Assembly (NCBI GenBank): GCA_036006525.1
Contig: DASYPP010000024.1
Coordinates: 66,687 to 130,686 of the forward strand
Origin: DASYPP01 sp036006525
GTDB taxonomy: Bacteria > Gemmatimonadota > Gemmatimonadetes > Gemmatimonadales > GWC2-71-9
Length of the DNA: 64,000 nt
Direction: 5' to 3'
Made by a program: the position numbers and the translations under genes. The notes under the pieces were generated by a model. That model was not told where the DNA came from. It made no database searches and saw only the letters and a list, made by a program, of their open reading frames with translations. Below, in pieces: positions 16,922 to 26,253 of this stretch; positions within the stretch are counted from its first letter, which is position 1, and every line of letters begins with the position of its first letter.

Positions 16922-17881
16922 TTACTCCCAGGTCAGGCTGAATTCGAACGTCGCATCCACCGCCGGCCCGCTCGGGTAGACGTCCTCCGTCATGCCAATC
17001 CGCCAGGTTCGTCCTGCTGTCTTCAGCATCCAGCCGTAGTTCAGGGAGAGGTCTCCGCGATCCAGCGCCGGCCACGGCGTGCCGCGATAGTATGGAGTAT
17101 GATAGAAGAGCTGGGCGTAGAGATGCTGATGACCCCAGAACCGAAGCCCGAATCCTGACGTGGCGGAACCGAAGATTTCCTTCTGGTACCGCCTGAGGTC
17201 GCCATGCGCGGCCGTGTACCCCAGGCCCGCGCTTCCCTGGAAACTGCCCCGGCTGCCGATGGGCGTCAGCACGGTGGTAATGGTCGAAATCGAGGGAACC
17301 CCGCGCGCGTAACCGTCGCCCCCGGTTCCGGTGGGCAGCGTCGCCGTGAGCACGGTCTGGACACCTGGGTTGTGACGCCGGCCCAGCGAGACGCGCACAT
17401 CGCCCAGGTGGGTACCCGGTTCCCGTATCCGCGGCCGGCCATCAGGAAGGTCCACCTGGTAGGCGAAAGCATCGAGAGGCCGGAGCGCTCGCTCCGGAAT
17501 GCTCAACCCCAGCAGGCGGTGATACCAGTTGAAGAACCCATCCATGAAACCGGACCCGGCGCTCCCCAGGTTGCCGCCCAGTTCGAAGAAATACCTGGGC
17601 GAGAGGTCATGGCCGGCCGTGAAACCGATTCGAGACACCTCGGCATCCAGCAGGTAGCTCGTTCCGCCACCGGTGTTGTATTCGATCAGGCTGGCGTAGT
17701 CGAGCGAAGCGTTCCAGCGCCACCCGCCACCCGGTGCGACCAGGGCCGGAGCGTAGAGACCGGACCGAGCCTGGGCCACCGGGTTCATGGGCGCGAAGGC
17801 GGGCAGGCCAGGAGCCTGCTGGGCCCCGAGCACCGGGGCAAGCAACAGGGGCAACAGGGCCCCGAGAATACGCTGAGTCAT
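16922..17881 (-). CDS. DUF3187-family outer-membrane protein
   Basis: 319 residues with a signal peptide cleaved after APVLGAQ (about 21). Alternating strand patterns (NASLDYASLIEYNTGG, RYFFELGGNLGSAGSG, DVRVSLGRRHNPGVQT) and a C-terminal FEFSLTWE fit a beta-barrel; conserved FNWYHRLLGLSIPERALRP-like sequence is typical of DUF3187. The function is unknown. The start lies head-to-head with the pirin gene region. Confidence 0.75.
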   Translation of the reverse strand: MTQRILGALLPLLLAPVLGAQQAPGLPAFAPMNPVAQARSGLYAPALVAPGGGWRWNASLDYASLIEYNTGGGTSYLLDAEVSRIGFTAGHDLSPRYFFELGGNLGSAGSGFMDGFFNWYHRLLGLSIPERALRPLDAFAYQVDLPDGRPRIREPGTHLGDVRVSLGRRHNPGVQTVLTATLPTGTGGDGYARGVPSISTITTVLTPIGSRGSFQGSAGLGYTAAHGDLRRYQKEIFGSATSGFGLRFWGHQHLYAQLFYHTPYYRGTPWPALDRGDLSLNYGWMLKTAGRTWRIGMTEDVYPSGPAVDATFEFSLTWE

Positions 17882-17975
17882 GACGGTGGCCGGAATCTAC
17901 TTGACTTGGGGAACTTTTTCCGCGATCACGTTGTTCTCGGGACTACTTTCCGCATCGGGTTACCGAGGAGTCGGC

Positions 17976-18878
17976 ATGTCTATTCGGCCAGTGAAACACG
18001 TGATGCAGTCCAAGCCAACCATGGAGGGGGCCGGCGTGCGGTTGCGCCGGGCATTCGGCTTTGGCGAAACCAGGGATTACGATCCGTTCCTCCTGTTTGA
18101 CGATTTCCGCAACGAGAACCCCGAGGACTACCTCGCCGGATTCCCCTGGCACCCGCATCGCGGCATCGAGACCATCACCTACGTGCTGGCCGGGTCGGTG
18201 AACCATGGCGACAGCCTGGGAAACCAGGGCAGTATGGGCCCGGGCGACGTCCAGTGGATGACGGCCGGCAGCGGCATTCTCCACCAGGAAATGCCCAAAG
18301 GCGACGCGAAGGGCCGGATGCACGGCTTCCAGTTGTGGGCCAATCTTCCGTCCGCCTTGAAGATGACGCGCCCGCGCTACCAGGATATCGTCGCGAAGGA
18401 CATTCCCGAGATCACCGATGATGACGGTACCGCGGTGCGTGTCATCTGCGGCAACTTCTGGGGCAAGAGCGGCCCGGTCGAGGGTGTCGCCGCGGACCCC
18501 CGCTATCTCGACGTGTCGGTTCCGCCCGGCCGGCGCAAGACGCTCCCGGTGGAAGCCTCCTCCCATGCCTTCGCATACGTCTTCGAGGGGAGCGGAAACT
18601 TCCGGGATGCGTCCCAGCCGCTCCCGGTGAAAACCGAGCAGGTAGGCGACACAGTGGGAAGGACCAACGGCGACGCGGAGAATCGCTCGCTGGTGTTGTT
18701 CGATACCGGGAGCGAGGTCACGGTTCAGGCCGGCGAGAAGGGGATCCGTTTCCTGCTGGTGTCGGGCAAGCCGATCGAGGAGCCGGTGGCATGGTACGGG
18801 CCCATCGTGATGAATACGCCGGAAGAACTGCGGGAGGCCTGGGCCGAACTCAAGGACGGGACGTTCATCAAGGGATAG
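17976..18878 (+). CDS. Pirin-family bicupin protein
   Basis: 300 residues. The N-terminal cupin has FPWHPHRGIETITYVL with the metal-binding His pair, SVNHGDSLGNQG and the GSGILHQEMP motif, all diagnostic of pirin. Some pirins are quercetin 2,3-dioxygenases; others are redox-sensing cofactors. ATG 17976 is preceded by GAGGAG at 17965-17970; the longer open frame would overlap the DUF3187 start. Its end overlaps the convergent PDZ gene by eleven bases. Confidence 0.92.
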   Translation: MSIRPVKHVMQSKPTMEGAGVRLRRAFGFGETRDYDPFLLFDDFRNENPEDYLAGFPWHPHRGIETITYVLAGSVNHGDSLGNQGSMGPGDVQWMTAGSGILHQEMPKGDAKGRMHGFQLWANLPSALKMTRPRYQDIVAKDIPEITDDDGTAVRVICGNFWGKSGPVEGVAADPRYLDVSVPPGRRKTLPVEASSHAFAYVFEGSGNFRDASQPLPVKTEQVGDTVGRTNGDAENRSLVLFDTGSEVTVQAGEKGIRFLLVSGKPIEEPVAWYGPIVMNTPEELREAWAELKDGTFIKG

Positions 18879-19749
18879 GACCTATCCTGCCCGTCACCGC
18901 CTCGCGCCGCTTCATCCGCATCACGTCGAACCGGATGTTCTCACCGGGTTCATAGCTCTGGAGAACGCGGAACATCTGTCCCGGGTTCGATGTCCTGCGG
19001 CCGTCCACCGACAGCACCACGTCTCCCGGCCGGAGATTGAGCTGGGTGCTCTCGGGAACGTTGATCACCAGCACTCCCTCCGCCACCCCGAAGTACTGGC
19101 CCAGCGCCGGATTCATGGGCGCCAGCTCCAGGTCCATGACCCGGGTGCGCAGGAGCATCACGCTGCCGCCGGGGGTGTTGGGATCGAACATCGGCTGGGC
19201 GTCGAAATTGAAGAAGATGTCCGGTCCCTCGGGACCATCCATGGGCTGGGCAGACTTGTAGCCCGGTGCCATGGCCGGCTGGTCCCACATCATGACCGGC
19301 CTTGCTTCCAGCACCACGGTCGCCTGGCGCCGGTCCCGTCCCCGCTGGTATTCGAGCCGGACGGTATCACCCGCATCCTTCTGGGTGACCAACTCGATCA
19401 GCACCAGCCCGGGAGAGGGCTTCCGGTTTTCCCGGGCAAGCTGGACCAGGGAACGATTGTTCATGGTGACGATGATGTCCCCGGAGCGGATGCCGGCGCG
19501 GTCGGCCGGGCCGGCCGGAGTAACGGCATCGACCAGGGCGCCGATCGAATCCATGGGACCGGGCAGAATATTGAGGGTGATCCCGATCTTGCCCCGGTTG
19601 CCGGGGAAGACCTTGTAGAGCTCTCGCTCCGGGATCACCGTCGCCGAAGGCCGCGAGCGCTCACCACTCCGCGGCTGCTGCGCTTCGCCGGAGATGGCAA
19701 TCGCCAACGACAACGCTGAGATCAGCAGCACAGATTTCGAGCTTCCCAC
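18868..19749 (-). CDS. Exported double-PDZ protein
   Basis: About 293 residues from GTG 19749, two bases after the anti-sigma stop, with a signal peptide (VLLISALSLAIAISGEAQ). Two PDZ-like modules are visible: GKIGITLNI...PADRAGIRSGDIIVTMNN (about 53-110) and GVAEGVLVINVPESTQLNLRPGDVVLSVDG (about 205-245, shown in part). No protease domain (no GDSGG, no HExxH) is present, so it is not DegS or RseP itself. Encoded third in a sigma/anti-sigma operon, it probably binds periplasmic peptides or the anti-sigma and modulates the sigma pathway. Confidence 0.8.
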   Translation of the reverse strand: MGSSKSVLLISALSLAIAISGEAQQPRSGERSRPSATVIPERELYKVFPGNRGKIGITLNILPGPMDSIGALVDAVTPAGPADRAGIRSGDIIVTMNNRSLVQLARENRKPSPGLVLIELVTQKDAGDTVRLEYQRGRDRRQATVVLEARPVMMWDQPAMAPGYKSAQPMDGPEGPDIFFNFDAQPMFDPNTPGGSVMLLRTRVMDLELAPMNPALGQYFGVAEGVLVINVPESTQLNLRPGDVVLSVDGRRTSNPGQMFRVLQSYEPGENIRFDVMRMKRREAVTGRIGPIP

Positions 19750-19751
19750 GT

Positions 19752-20354
19752 TTACAGCCCCACGTTGCTGGCCTTGGTGACATGCACATCCACCAGGGCA
19801 TCCAGCAGGTTGACCCGCTCGCGCCACAGCTGAAGCAGCTGCTGATCCCGGGCCCCGCCTTCCCGCAACTGGGTGACTTCGAGCTGGCGATCCAGGTCGG
19901 CGATCCGGTCTTCCAGCTCCGCCGCGATGCCGGCGGTACGTCCATCGGTGACCCGGGCCTCGGGGTTGTAGCGGAGGATCGTGCTTTCCAGGGCCCGGGA
20001 CTGCGCCTTGGCGGTGTCGATCGCCGCGGTCGCCGACAGCGGTTCAGGGCGGGCGAAGTCACTTACGGCGACGGTGAGCAGCACCGAGGCTGCCAGAGCC
20101 GTCCCGGCGATGCCCATCCAGCGGGTCCGGCGGCGGTGCCGATCGTCCATCATCCGCTGGCGGATCGCCGGCCAGGCGTCCCGGGGCGGCTGCAGGCTGG
20201 GCAGCGCCTTCATGCGGGCCACCCGCTGGTGCAGCCGGTCCAGCTCAGCGCGGCACAACTCGCAGGTCTCGACGTGACGCCGCGCCTCCGCTATCCCGGG
20301 CTCGGTGCCCGGTGCGCGCAGCGACACCAGTTGTTCCATGTTCAGGTGGTTCAT
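19752..20354 (-). CDS. Zinc-type membrane anti-sigma factor
   Basis: 200 residues. The N-terminal HVETCELCRAELDRL (about 27-41) is the HxxxCxxC motif of zinc anti-sigma domains. One transmembrane helix at about 82-100 (GIAGTALAASVLLTVAVSD) is followed by a periplasmic coiled-coil-rich domain (AAELEDRIADLDRQLEV). It overlaps the sigma gene by four bases. It should hold the sigma factor at the membrane until an envelope signal releases it. Confidence 0.88.
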   Translation of the reverse strand: MNHLNMEQLVSLRAPGTEPGIAEARRHVETCELCRAELDRLHQRVARMKALPSLQPPRDAWPAIRQRMMDDRHRRRTRWMGIAGTALAASVLLTVAVSDFARPEPLSATAAIDTAKAQSRALESTILRYNPEARVTDGRTAGIAAELEDRIADLDRQLEVTQLREGGARDQQLLQLWRERVNLLDALVDVHVTKASNVGL

Positions 20355-20890
20355 ATGGCCGCCTCCTCTCCCAGCCAGCGGCGAAGGCGCACGTGGGCGC
20401 GCGCCAGTTGCGATTTCGAAAAACTCACGGTCTTGCCCATCATTTCAGCGATCTCTTCGTGGGTATAACCCTCCACGTCGTGCAGCCACACCACCGCCCG
20501 GGAGGTCTCCCCCAGCCGCTCCAGCGCCGACTCCAGGTCCATGCGGAGGTGAGCGTCTTCCTTTCGAGTCGGGGAGATCTCGTCCTCCAACTCGTCGGTA
20601 TCCCGGTACTTGTTTCTCCGGAGCCGCATGAGCGCCTTGCTCGATGCGATGGTCCGGATCCAGCCCCAGAGACTGCCTTCGCCGCGGAACTGGCCGATAC
20701 TCCGGCACATCTCGAAGAAGGTTTCCTGCAGCACATCCTCGGCATCTTCCGCCGTCCGGCAGATCCGCCGGGCCAGGTTGTAGACCGGTACTTCGAATGC
20801 CCGGTAAAGGGCCTCCATCGCCTGCTGGTCCCCGGTGCGGGCACGGGCGAGGACGGCGTCGGCGTTTGCGATCACGAGGGTGTCTGCCAT
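20351..20890 (-). CDS. ECF-family RNA polymerase sigma factor
   Basis: 179 residues. Region 2 is seen as RRICRTAEDAEDVLQETFFEM (core AEDAEDVLQETFF) and GEGSLWGWIRTIASSKALMRLR; region 4 as VEGYTHEEIAEMMGKTVSFSKSQL, where KTVSFSKS replaces the common GTVKS. First gene of the operon sigma / anti-sigma / PDZ protein. ATG at 20890 directly follows the intergenic gap that holds its promoter. Confidence 0.93.
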   Translation of the reverse strand: MADTLVIANADAVLARARTGDQQAMEALYRAFEVPVYNLARRICRTAEDAEDVLQETFFEMCRSIGQFRGEGSLWGWIRTIASSKALMRLRRNKYRDTDELEDEISPTRKEDAHLRMDLESALERLGETSRAVVWLHDVEGYTHEEIAEMMGKTVSFSKSQLARAHVRLRRWLGEEAAI

Positions 20891-21091
20891 GGCAGCATAA
20901 AGATGCTGGAGTGAAGGACTTGGTTGCAGGGGGGAGGCCGGAAAGACGGGGCTCGGCCGGACCGATCCGCCGCGGCTAATCAGTTGTTTTACAATGGCTT
21001 ACGTATCCGCACACCGCCGGTTTCAGGGCAGGCAGCAAAAGACAGAAGCCTTTTCGAGCCTAATGGAACTGGCAGGCAGCCGCCTTCAGGA

Positions 21092-21280
21092 TTAGGACGC
21101 GCTGCTGGCGCAATCGGTGAACGTCACGAACCGACTGCAGGCCGAGAGTATCAGGTCCACCACATTGCCGACGGCAAAATCACCGCCCGGGCAACCATCG
21201 AGATTCCCGTCTTCCCGCCATAATTCGAGTAGCTGGCCAGCAGGTCGAAGTCTGCTGGTTGATCGGGGCGGTCGTGCCGC
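21092..21280 (-). pseudogene. Decayed fragment of an S8 (subtilisin-like) serine peptidase
   Basis: Reading the minus strand with two frame changes gives GTTAPINQQ, then DFDLLASYSNYGGKTGISMVA, shown here as FDLLASYSNYGG and TGISMVA, then PGGDFAVGNVVDLILSACS, which is the order of conserved core sequence upstream of the catalytic Ser in subtilases. The fragment stops at CASSAS before any GTSMAAPH motif and has no His or Asp active-site region. So at least two indels plus truncation. The rest of the gap 20891-21347 shows no gene. Confidence 0.5.
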
Positions 21281-21347
21281 TGCGCGGGCACGCGGCACGT
21301 TGTGAATGTGAAATAAATCGGAGGATGGATCAGGCTAGATTTGGATC

Positions 21348-22463
21348 ATGTCGACTGCCCCTGACACCTGGCTCCATCACCTGGCCGACGAGGCCGACGC
21401 GTCGTTTCTCTACCGGGAGCTGGCGAAGGCGGACCCCGACGCCAGGCGCGCCGGGATCTACCTCAAGCTGGCTGACGTTGAAGATCGACACGTGGAGATG
21501 TGGGCCCACTTGCTCCGGGAAAACGGACACCAGGTGCCGTCGCACCGGCCCTCCCTCCGGGCTCGGCTCACGATCTGGGTGGCTCGCCGCTTCGGAGTGA
21601 AGACCGTGCTCCCGATGCTGCTCCAGGAAGAGGGGAGGGAAGTCAAGAGTTACCTGAACCTGTACAAGCAGGCGCCGGACAGCCAGGTGGCACCGACCGC
21701 TCTCACCCTGGCCCGGGAATCGGCGGAGCATGCCGAATCGCTGGCGGGGCTGAGCGGTGCCAGCAGCGAGCCCTGGCACAAGACGGGCGCCGGCGGGTTC
21801 CTTCGCAATGTGGTGTACGGGTTTAACGATGGACTCACCGCCAACTTCGGCCTGGTGGCCGGGATGATCGGCGCCCAGGAGAGCTTCGGCAGCACCGGGC
21901 ACGCGGTCGTTGTCGCCGGGCTGGCCGGGATGGTGGCCGATGCGCTCTCGATGGGATCTTCGGGATATCTCGCGGCCAAGAGCGAGCGCGAAGTCTTCGA
22001 GCACGAGATCGCGATGGAGAAGGAAGAGATCCGGCTCATGCCGGACATCGAGCGGGAGGAATTGTCCCTGCTCTATCAGGCCAAGGGGATCCCGGAAGCG
22101 CAGGCCAGTGCGCTGGCCACCCAGCTGATGACCAACCCGGAGCGGGCGCTGGAAGAAAAGGTCCGCGAAGAGCTGAAAATCGGCGAGGCCAGCTCCACGC
22201 CGATGCGGGAGGGATGGATTACCGGCGTCGCGACCGCATTCGGCGCCTTCATACCCGTTGCTCCGTTTCTCTTCACCCGGGGGCCGCTGGCGATCTGGTC
22301 AGCCTTTGCGATTGCCATGCTCTCCCACTTCGGAGTGGGCGCGGCCCGCAGCTTTTTCACCGGACGGGGTATCTTTCGGAGCGGACTGGACATGTTCCTG
22401 GTCGGCCTGGGAGTTGCTGGTATAGGGTATGTCGTTGGAGAGTGGCTGGTAAAGGTCCTCTAG
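21348..22463 (+). CDS. Ferritin-like domain fused to VIT1/CCC1 transporter
   Basis: 371 residues. The N-terminal 140 residues form a rubrerythrin/ferritin-like helical domain with Glu-rich metal sites (DEADASFLYRELAK, DVEDRHVEMWAHLL). The C-terminal part is VIT1/CCC1: FNDGLTANFGLVAGMIGA near 165-182, GMVADALSMGSSGYLAAKSE near 197-216, then helices to the end. This is the architecture of MbfA/Er-VIT1 proteins, which move iron or manganese across the membrane and limit metal and peroxide stress. GGAGG precedes the ATG. Confidence 0.9.
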   Translation: MSTAPDTWLHHLADEADASFLYRELAKADPDARRAGIYLKLADVEDRHVEMWAHLLRENGHQVPSHRPSLRARLTIWVARRFGVKTVLPMLLQEEGREVKSYLNLYKQAPDSQVAPTALTLARESAEHAESLAGLSGASSEPWHKTGAGGFLRNVVYGFNDGLTANFGLVAGMIGAQESFGSTGHAVVVAGLAGMVADALSMGSSGYLAAKSEREVFEHEIAMEKEEIRLMPDIEREELSLLYQAKGIPEAQASALATQLMTNPERALEEKVREELKIGEASSTPMREGWITGVATAFGAFIPVAPFLFTRGPLAIWSAFAIAMLSHFGVGAARSFFTGRGIFRSGLDMFLVGLGVAGIGYVVGEWLVKVL

Positions 22464-22553
22464 GTGGCGGTCAGCTGGAAAGTGCCGCGGCACCGGCCCG
22501 AACATTTCCCAAAAGGACCCGGGGTGGCCCTGGTCGGACGGATTGAGGTACCA

Positions 22554-23696
22554 ATGAGAATTCGTACTGCTGCTATTGCTGGCCTCGCGCTCCTTGGCGC
22601 CTGCCGGGACTATTCCGCGCCTGCTGCCCGCGAGCCGGAATCCTTCCTGGGCCGCAATACCGCGGCGTCCTTCAACATGATCGATCTGGGCAGCCTGGGC
22701 GGAGATTCCAGCGTTGCCTATGGTTTGACCGGCAATGACAAGGTCGTGGGCGTGAGCCGGACCAGCGCCGGGGAGATGCACGGATTCTACTGGAACCGCG
22801 CCACCTCGACGATGCAGGACCTCGGCACCCTGGGCGGAAACTTCAGCGTCGCCTACTCGCTGAACGGTCTGAACCAGATCGTCGGCCAGAGCGCCACGGC
22901 CACCGGGGAGTTCCACGCCTTCATCACCACGCCGTTCCAGGCCATGGCGGACCTGGGCACCCTGGGTGGTGACTATTCGATCGCACTCGGGATCAACCAG
23001 CTCACCGAAGTCGTCGGCCTCAGCAAGGTGGCCTCCGGCGAGATGCACGCATTCAAGTGGACCCAGTCGGGCGGCATGGTCGACCTGGGAATCAGCGGCA
23101 ACTACAGTGTGGGCTATTCGGTCGAAACATTCAGCTCAACGGTGGGGTACTATCGGACCGGGGCCGGGACCCTGCACGCCTATCGGCTGACGCCCGGCGG
23201 GACGGTGACCGACCTGGGCGTCTTGCCCGGCGGCCAGGAGAGCTGGGCCGAGGACGCCAGCACCCTGGGCAACCTGGTGACCGGACCGACCGGCCCGCCC
23301 TACGTGGCCGGCTACAGCCAGGTGCGGGTGCCCGATCCGTCCGGGTCCCCGGGTGCCGCTCCGTCTTTGTCCTCCATGTGGATCGTCATCCATGCCTTCC
23401 GCTGGACGCCCGCGGAGGGCATGGTGGACCTGGGTGCCGGTGGCGGGCTCCACAGCTTCGGTTTCGGGGTGAACGAGTTCGGCGACGTGGTGGGGCAAAT
23501 CGTGAACATCCAGGGCGAGGACCGCGCATTCTACTGGACCGAGAACAGCGGCTTCTACAACCTGGGGACCCTGGGCGGACCGTCCAGTTTTGCCAATGCC
23601 GTCACCAAGTGCGGTAACGCGGTGGGCGGATCAGAGGATGCCGCGGGGCTCATGCATGCGGTGTTGTGGACCCATTCCTGCCCCCGAGTGCCCTAA
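22554..23696 (+). CDS. HAF-repeat lipoprotein
   Basis: 380 residues. ATG 22554 follows GAGG and gives a lipoprotein signal ending LALLGAC (Cys about 17). The remainder is seven repeats of a 45-60 residue unit of the form DLGTLGG-(S/A)xAxxIN-xxVVGxS-xxxG-HAFxW (for example QDLGTLGGNFSVAYSLN). This is the extracellular HAF repeat, predicted to be beta-propeller-like. The function is unknown. One repeat near residue 255-290 carries a Pro/Ser-rich insertion. Confidence 0.85.
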   Translation: MRIRTAAIAGLALLGACRDYSAPAAREPESFLGRNTAASFNMIDLGSLGGDSSVAYGLTGNDKVVGVSRTSAGEMHGFYWNRATSTMQDLGTLGGNFSVAYSLNGLNQIVGQSATATGEFHAFITTPFQAMADLGTLGGDYSIALGINQLTEVVGLSKVASGEMHAFKWTQSGGMVDLGISGNYSVGYSVETFSSTVGYYRTGAGTLHAYRLTPGGTVTDLGVLPGGQESWAEDASTLGNLVTGPTGPPYVAGYSQVRVPDPSGSPGAAPSLSSMWIVIHAFRWTPAEGMVDLGAGGGLHSFGFGVNEFGDVVGQIVNIQGEDRAFYWTENSGFYNLGTLGGPSSFANAVTKCGNAVGGSEDAAGLMHAVLWTHSCPRVP

Positions 23697-23700
23697 CTGC

Positions 23701-23795
23701 GTGAGCAGTAAGAGGTGAGGAGTAACAAGGCCCAACGCACCGGCAAGGTGGTTGGGCCTTGTTGTTCCTCTCACTTCTTACTTCTGACTTCTCAC
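23701..23795. terminator. Bidirectional terminator-like inverted repeat between HAF gene and leuS
   Basis: Perfect 13-bp stem AACAAGGCCCAAC (23724-23736) with GTTGGGCCTTGTT (23751-23763), nested inside word-built outer arms (GTGAGCAGTAAGAGGTGAGG and CCTCTCACTTCTTACTTC). It starts four bases after the HAF stop and ends three bases before the leuS stop, so it would serve both convergent genes. Confidence 0.75.
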
Positions 23796-23798
23796 GCT

Positions 23799-26240
23799 TT
23801 AGACGACAATGTTGATCAGCCGGTTCGGCACGTAGATCACCTTCCGGGTTTCCTTCCCTTCGATAAACCGCCGGGTCGTCGCATCGGCGGTCGCGGCCTT
23901 CAGCACCTCCGCCTCCGGCGCATCGCGGCCGACCAGCACCTTGCTGCGGGTCTTCCCGCTCACCTGGACCACCACTTCGACGGTCCCTTCCACCACCAGG
24001 CTGGGATCCCAACGTGGCCACTGGCCATCGAATACTGACGTCTTGTGGCCCAACCGTTCCCAGCACTCCTCCGAGAAGTGGGGCGTGATCGGCGCCAGCA
24101 TCACCACCAGGTCCTCCACGATCTGCCGCTCGGCGCAATTCTCCTCGCGCAGCACGTTGACCAGCTCCATCATCGCGGCGATCGCGGTGTTGTACTTGAG
24201 CGCTTCGAGGTTTTCCTGGACCTTGACCACGGTCTGGTTCCACTTGACCCCGACCCGGTGGATGATCTCCCCGCATGCGTCCTGGCCGAGTGATTCGGTC
24301 ACCAGCTTCCAGACCTTGTCGAGGAACCGGCGCGGCCCGCTGATGCCAGAATCCTGGAAATCCCCGCCTTCTTCGAACGGCCCCAGGTACATGAGGTACA
24401 TGCGGAAGGTGTCGGCGCCCCACTTCGCGATGTATTCGTCCGGCACCACGACATTGCCCCGCGACTTGGACATCTTGGCACCATCCTTCACGATGGTCCC
24501 ATGAGCCCGGAACCTGGTGAAGGGCTCCTCGAAGTCGATCATCCCGAGTTCTTTGAGGACCATGGCGATAAAGCGCGAGTACAGGAGGTGCAGCACCGCG
24601 TGTTCGTTGCCGCCAATGTAGGTGGTGACCGGGAGCCACTTCCGGGTCAGCGCGGGGTCGAAGGCGCGGTCCGGGAAATCGGTGCTGGGATACCTCAGGT
24701 GGTACCATGACGAGTCGAGAAAGGTGTCGGACACGTCGGTTTCCCGCCGGCCCTGGGCGCCGCAGGTCGGGCAGGCGACGTAGTACCACTCCTTGTGCCG
24801 GGCGAGCGGGGAGATGCCGCTGTCGTCGGGCCGAAAATCTTCGATCTGGGGCAGCAGCACGGGGAGGTCCGACTCCGGCACCGGTACCGCGCCACAGGTG
24901 TCGCAGTAGATCATGGGAATCGGCGGACCCCAGTAGCGCTGGCGCGAGATGCACCAGTCGTGGATCCGGTAGTTCACCACCCCCTGGCCGATGCCACGCT
25001 GCTCCAGCCAGGCGACGATCGCGCCCAGGGCATCGCGCGCGGTCATCCCGTTGAACCGCCCCGAGTTCACCATGCGGACGTCATCGATGCCGGTGAACGG
25101 TTCGTTCACCCGGGCGTCCGGGTTTTCGCCTTCCCGGGCGAGCACCCGCACGACCGGCAGCTCGAACGCCTGGGCGAATTCGAAATCCCGCTCGTCGTGA
25201 CCTGGCACCGCCATGATGGCGCCGGTACCATACTCGAGCAGCACGTAGTCGGCGATCCAGATCGGGATCCGGGCACCGGTCGCCGGGTTCTCGGCAAAGG
25301 AGCCGGTAAACTCTCCGGTCTTCTCCTTGACCGTCTTGCGGCTCACCAGGTCCAGTTTCGCGGTGCGTTCGAGGTATGCGGCCACCGCGGCCCGGCAAGC
25401 GGGCGTGGTCAGCCGCTCGACCGCTGAATGTTCCGGCGCGAGCACCAGGTAGGTCGCGCCGAAAATGGTGTCGGGCCGCGTGGTAAAGACCTCGAGAGGC
25501 ACCCGGTCACCGCCGCCGTCGAACGCGTTGAACGTGATCCGGGCCCCATCGGAGCGGCCGATCCAGTTACGCTGGGCCGAACGGGTGGACTCGGACCAGT
25601 CCAGCCCGTCCAGGTTCGCCAGCAGGCGCGGCGCGTACTCGGCAATCCGGAAAAACCATTGCTCCAGCATCCGCTGCTCGACCCGGGTGTCGGGGTGTCG
25701 CTCGCAGAAACCGTTGATGACCTGCTCGTTGGCGAGCACGGTCTTGCATTCGGGGCACCAGTTGACTGCCGCGCGCTTCTTGTAAGCCTTCCCCGCCTTG
25801 TAGAGCTGGAGAAAGATCCACTGGGTCCACTTGTAGTACCCGGGATCGGTGGTGGAGAGCTCGTGCCGCCAATCGAACATCGCCCCGATCTGGCGAAGCT
25901 GGCGCCGGAAGTTGGTAATGTTGCGGGGAATCAGCTCGCCGGGGTGAATCCCCTGCTTGATGGCGAAATTCTCGCTGTGGATCCCGAAGGCGTCAAACCC
26001 GATGGGCTCGAAGACGTTGTAGCCCAGCAGCCGTTTGAAGCGCCCGAAGATGTCGCTGCCGGTAAAGGCGAACATGTTCCCCACGTGCAGCCCCTCGGCG
26101 GAGGGATAGGGGAACATCATGAGGTTATAGAACGGCCGCGGGGCCCCGCTCAGGTCGGGCTCGTTAGTGTGCCGCTCGGCCCAGCGGGCCTGCCATTTGG
26201 CTTCGACCGCCTGGGGATCGTAGTGCGTATTGTCGGACAT
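23799..26240 (-). CDS. leuS: Leucyl-tRNA synthetase
   Basis: 813 residues, full bacterial length. The HIGH-type motif is seen as YPSAEGLHVGN (about 45-55) and the KMSKS motif as GAKMSKSRGN (about 585-594). The editing CP1 domain is present (TRPDTIFGATYLVLAPEH, with the conserved Thr-rich and DERD-type segment GHDERDFEFA), as is a class I anticodon-binding region. Charges tRNA-Leu. It is the only translation gene in the window and is monocistronic, bracketed by inverted repeats on both sides. Confidence 0.97.
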   Translation of the reverse strand: MSDNTHYDPQAVEAKWQARWAERHTNEPDLSGAPRPFYNLMMFPYPSAEGLHVGNMFAFTGSDIFGRFKRLLGYNVFEPIGFDAFGIHSENFAIKQGIHPGELIPRNITNFRRQLRQIGAMFDWRHELSTTDPGYYKWTQWIFLQLYKAGKAYKKRAAVNWCPECKTVLANEQVINGFCERHPDTRVEQRMLEQWFFRIAEYAPRLLANLDGLDWSESTRSAQRNWIGRSDGARITFNAFDGGGDRVPLEVFTTRPDTIFGATYLVLAPEHSAVERLTTPACRAAVAAYLERTAKLDLVSRKTVKEKTGEFTGSFAENPATGARIPIWIADYVLLEYGTGAIMAVPGHDERDFEFAQAFELPVVRVLAREGENPDARVNEPFTGIDDVRMVNSGRFNGMTARDALGAIVAWLEQRGIGQGVVNYRIHDWCISRQRYWGPPIPMIYCDTCGAVPVPESDLPVLLPQIEDFRPDDSGISPLARHKEWYYVACPTCGAQGRRETDVSDTFLDSSWYHLRYPSTDFPDRAFDPALTRKWLPVTTYIGGNEHAVLHLLYSRFIAMVLKELGMIDFEEPFTRFRAHGTIVKDGAKMSKSRGNVVVPDEYIAKWGADTFRMYLMYLGPFEEGGDFQDSGISGPRRFLDKVWKLVTESLGQDACGEIIHRVGVKWNQTVVKVQENLEALKYNTAIAAMMELVNVLREENCAERQIVEDLVVMLAPITPHFSEECWERLGHKTSVFDGQWPRWDPSLVVEGTVEVVVQVSGKTRSKVLVGRDAPEAEVLKAATADATTRRFIEGKETRKVIYVPNRLINIVV

Positions 26241-26253
26241 AGGGGGTGGAATT

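Noticed and set aside
20924..21223. A 99-codon plus-strand frame in the gap before the VIT1 gene
   Set aside because: Low-complexity composition; the subtilase-like signal is on the opposite strand.
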